Positions 61,778 to 64,000 of a DNA stretch of 64,000 nt are shown in pieces (positions within the stretch are counted from its first letter, which is position 1; each line of letters begins with the position of its first letter). Source of the DNA: Humibacter ginsenosidimutans (lineage in GTDB: Bacteria > Actinomycetota > Actinomycetes > Actinomycetales > Microbacteriaceae); NCBI RefSeq assembly GCF_007859675.1, contig NZ_CP042305.1:2790001-2854000 (forward strand). The letters run 5' to 3'. A program made the position numbers and the translations under genes. Below the pieces are notes generated by a model. That model was not told the DNA's origin, did no database searches, and saw only the letters and a list, made by a program, of their open reading frames with translations.

Positions 61778-63106
61778 CTACGCCCGCACCGCTCCCACCA
61801 CCATCCAGCGGCTGCCGCGGGCGCGCAGGCCGAGCGTGACCGCGCGGGCGCCGAGATAACCCAGCGCGAAGGCGAGCGTCAGCCACGAGAGCGAGGCCGC
61901 GGCGCTGCCGCCGTAGGCGACGGCCAGCCAGGCCAGGGGGACGAACACCGCGAGATTCGCCAGGCCGGTCGCGGCGAGGTAGCGGGCATCCCCTGCTCCG
62001 ATCAGCACGCCGTCGAGCACGAACACGTATCCGCCGAGCGGCGTCGTCGCACCGATGATCGCCAGCGGAACGGGCAGCAGCGCGAGCACGTTCTGGTCAC
62101 CGGTGAACACGTGGCCGAAGATCGGGCTCAGCGCGATGAGCACGACGCCCAGCACGGCACCACCGCCCACGCCCCACAGCAGACAGCGGCGAAGCACGGC
62201 GCGCACGGCATCCAGGTCGCCGATTCCGAGCGAGCGGCCGATCAGCGCCTGCGCCGCGATGGCGAGCGCATCGAGCGCGAGCGCCACCGCGTTGTAGACG
62301 GCCATGGTCACCTGCCACGCGGCGAGGGCGTCGGACGAGATGTCGGTGGCGAGGGCCACCGCGAGGATGATCGCCACGCGCAGGCTCGCCGTGCGCAGGA
62401 ACAGCCACCATCCGCTGCCGGACAGTCCGCGCACTCCGGCCCACCTCGGGCGCAGCTCGGCTCCGACCCGCCTGCCGTGGCGCACGGCGACCACGATGTA
62501 GACGGCGGCCATGCCCCACTGCGCGATCACGGTGCCGACCGCCGAACCCACGACGCCGAGACCGGCGCCGTAGATGAAGACGGCGTTCAGCGCGATGTTC
62601 GCCGCGAACCCGCCGGAGGCGACCCACAGCGGAGTGCGCGTGTCCTGCAGCCCGCGCAGCAGCCCCGCCGCCGCGTAGACGATGAGCATGGCGGGAAGCC
62701 CGGCCATCGACACGGCGAGATACGCGGATGCCTGGCCCGTGACATCCCGCGACGCACCGAACAGCGCCACGAGCGGTGACGCCACGATCGCTCCGACGAC
62801 GGCGAGCACGACCCCGATGCCGACCGCGAGCCACATGCCGTCGATGCCGGCCTCGACGGCGTCGCGCTCGTGCCCGGCGCCGAGCCGCCTGGCGACAGCG
62901 GGAGTCGTGCCGTAGGCGAGGAACACCATGAGACCGACGATCGTCTGCAGCACGGCGCCGGCAATGCCGAGGGCGGCGAGCGGTGTCGCGCCGAGGTGGC
63001 CGACCATGGCGGAGTCGGCGAGCAGAAAGAGTGGCTCGGCCACGAGCGCGCCGAACGCGGGGACCGCGAGCCGCAGGATCTCGCGGTCGGCAGCGCGGCG
63101 GAGCAT
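61778..63106 (-). CDS. MATE family efflux transporter (DinF-like)
   Basis: The 442-residue protein has twelve membrane segments with MATE features: REILRLAVPAFGALVAEPLFLLADSAMVGHLGATPLAALGIAGAVL at the start and symmetric second half (AIAAQALIGRSLGIGDLDAVRAVLRRCLLWGVGGG). It is close to the DinF group. It exports toxic cations or metabolites by Na+ or H+ antiport. TACAGT at 63113-63118 (minus strand) ends exactly 6 nt before ATG 63106, the leaderless geometry. Confidence 0.93.
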   Translation of the reverse strand: MLRRAADREILRLAVPAFGALVAEPLFLLADSAMVGHLGATPLAALGIAGAVLQTIVGLMVFLAYGTTPAVARRLGAGHERDAVEAGIDGMWLAVGIGVVLAVVGAIVASPLVALFGASRDVTGQASAYLAVSMAGLPAMLIVYAAAGLLRGLQDTRTPLWVASGGFAANIALNAVFIYGAGLGVVGSAVGTVIAQWGMAAVYIVVAVRHGRRVGAELRPRWAGVRGLSGSGWWLFLRTASLRVAIILAVALATDISSDALAAWQVTMAVYNAVALALDALAIAAQALIGRSLGIGDLDAVRAVLRRCLLWGVGGGAVLGVVLIALSPIFGHVFTGDQNVLALLPVPLAIIGATTPLGGYVFVLDGVLIGAGDARYLAATGLANLAVFVPLAWLAVAYGGSAAASLSWLTLAFALGYLGARAVTLGLRARGSRWMVVGAVRA

Positions 63107-63305
63107 CCCTCGACTGTAACGGCACGGGTGAGGGTGCCGAGGGCGCTGCGCTGCAGGATATGCGGTGTGCAGACGCGGATATGTCGTCGGGGGCCTGTAT
63201 ATCCTGCACCGCGGCGCGGCGCGGCGCGGCGGCGGCGGCAGGGCTGCCGTAAGGATCCCGTTAGGAACATTCACAAATTTGTGAAACGAGCGTACTCTCG
63301 CGCTC
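63107..63305. promoter_or_regulatory. MATE-ABC divergent intergenic region with palindromes
   Basis: The region holds a 10-bp inverted repeat TGCAGGATAT (63152-63161) / ATATCCTGCA (63199-63208) with a 37-nt loop, a GC-repeat tract near 63210-63240, and a perfect 16-bp palindrome TTCACAAATTTGTGAA at 63270-63285. The palindrome sits just upstream of TACTCT (63293-63298), the likely -10 of the ABC gene, so it overlaps the -35 position and looks like a repressor operator. Confidence 0.65.
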
Positions 63306-64000
63306 ATGACCTCAGTGATAGAAACCCGCGGCCTGGCGAAGTCCTTCGGCCGCGTCCGCGCTCTCGACGGTCTCGACCTCACGGTCGCCGAGGGCGAGGT
63401 GCACGGCTTTCTCGGGCCGAACGGCGCCGGAAAGTCTACGACCATCAGGGTGCTGCTCGGGCTGATCCGTTCCAGCGGCGGCGAGGCGCGCGTCTTCGGC
63501 GAAGACCCGTGGGGAGAGGCCAGCCGGCTGCACGACCGCATCGCCTACGTGCCGGGCGACGTCGCGCTCTGGCCGAATCTGACCGGCGGCGAGACCATCG
63601 ACTTCATGGCGCGCCTCCGTGGCGCTGACACCCGCTCGACCGACTACAAGAACCGCCGCGCACGCCTCGTGGATGCCTTCCAGTTCGACCCGCGCAAGAA
63701 GGCGGGCACCTACTCGAAGGGCAACCGGCAGAAGGTGTCGCTGATCGCCGCGTTCGCGGTGCCAGCGAGTCTGTACATCTTCGACGAGCCGACCAGCGGA
63801 CTCGACCCCGTGATGGAGGCCGTGTTCTCCGAGGAGGTCGAGCGCATCAAGAAGGCGGACGGCGCGAGCATCCTGCTCTCCAGCCACATCCTCTCCGAGG
63901 TGGAGGCGCTCTGCGACCGGGTGACCATCATCCGCGCCGGCAAGGCGGTCGAGTCGGGCAGCCTGGCCGATCTGCGGCATCTGACGCGCACCGAGGTGTC
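63306..64000 (+). CDS. ABC exporter ATP-binding protein (partial)
   Basis: The visible 231 codons run off the right edge. Motifs are Walker [17 protein letters not shown], signature [15 protein letters not shown], Walker [14 protein letters not shown] and the switch His in [13 protein letters not shown]. It is a drug-exporter-type ATPase of the DrrA/CcmA group, so a permease gene should follow. TACTCT at 63293-63298 ends 7 nt before the ATG, and a palindromic operator lies upstream; regulation by a TetR-type repressor is inferred. Confidence 0.92.
   Translation, partial: MTSVIETRGLAKSFGRVRALDGLDLTVAEGEVHGFLGPNGAGKSTTIRVLLGLIRSSGGEARVFGEDPWGEASRLHDRIAYVPGDVALWPNLTGGETIDFMARLRGADTRSTDYKNRRARLVDAFQFDPRKKAGTYSKGNRQKVSLIAAFAVPASLYIFDEPTSGLDPVMEAVFSEEVERIKKADGASILLSSHILSEVEALCDRVTIIRAGKAVESGSLADLRHLTRTEV

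Overview
The window is high-GC actinobacterial chromosome around the replication origin. Gene order, the WHIB-free pknB/fha block, Lsr2, NucS, CrgA and a class E sortase point to an actinomycete. The order rpmH-dnaA-dnaN-gnd-recF-dciA-gyrB-gyrA-DUF3566-tRNA-Ile-tRNA-Ala, with crgA and pknB close by, suggests the Microbacteriaceae. That family is an inference from gene order; I do not name a genus.

Layout. 1-1904 (minus): khpB (partial), yidC, yidD, rnpA and rpmH, the membrane-insertion and RNA-processing block left of the origin. 1905-4221: dnaA with DnaA boxes on both sides (oriC). 4222-13335 (plus): dnaN, 6-phosphogluconate dehydrogenase, recF, dciA, gyrB, gyrA and a DUF3566 membrane protein. 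13423-13711: tRNA-Ile(GAU) and tRNA-Ala(UGC). 13852-17782: a UV-damage glycosylase, two small-ligand or hydrolase genes, a conserved membrane protein, a cyclophilin and a rhomboid protease. 17783-20170: a compact DnaA-box cluster with an 18-bp palindrome, then crgA, a class E sortase, a 53-residue membrane protein and a trpG/pabA-type amidotransferase. 21383-30345 (minus): the fhaA-fhaB-pstP-rodA-pbpA-pknA-pknB operon for phospho-signalled cell-wall growth. 30567-30652: tRNA-Leu(CAG).

From about 30.8 kb onwards the genes are short accessory and housekeeping units: purine nucleoside phosphorylase, glycyl-tRNA synthetase, glycerol kinase, an aminotransferase, a frameshifted drug exporter with its divergent TetR repressor, two fluoride channels, a GlxA-type regulator, a type III PKS/methyltransferase/FAD-oxygenase cluster resembling phenolic-lipid (srsABC-type) operons, Lsr2, NucS, a LacI regulator facing an MFS transporter, a MATE exporter and the start of an ABC exporter.

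Two genome-wide habits stand out. First, at least sixteen genes have a TAnnnT hexamer ending 6 or 7 nt before the start codon. This is the geometry of leaderless transcripts and it was used here to decide several starts. Second, short dispersed palindromic repeats (GGTTGAGGAG...TCTCGAAACC type) and the heptamer GGATGCC/GGCATCC recur across the window.
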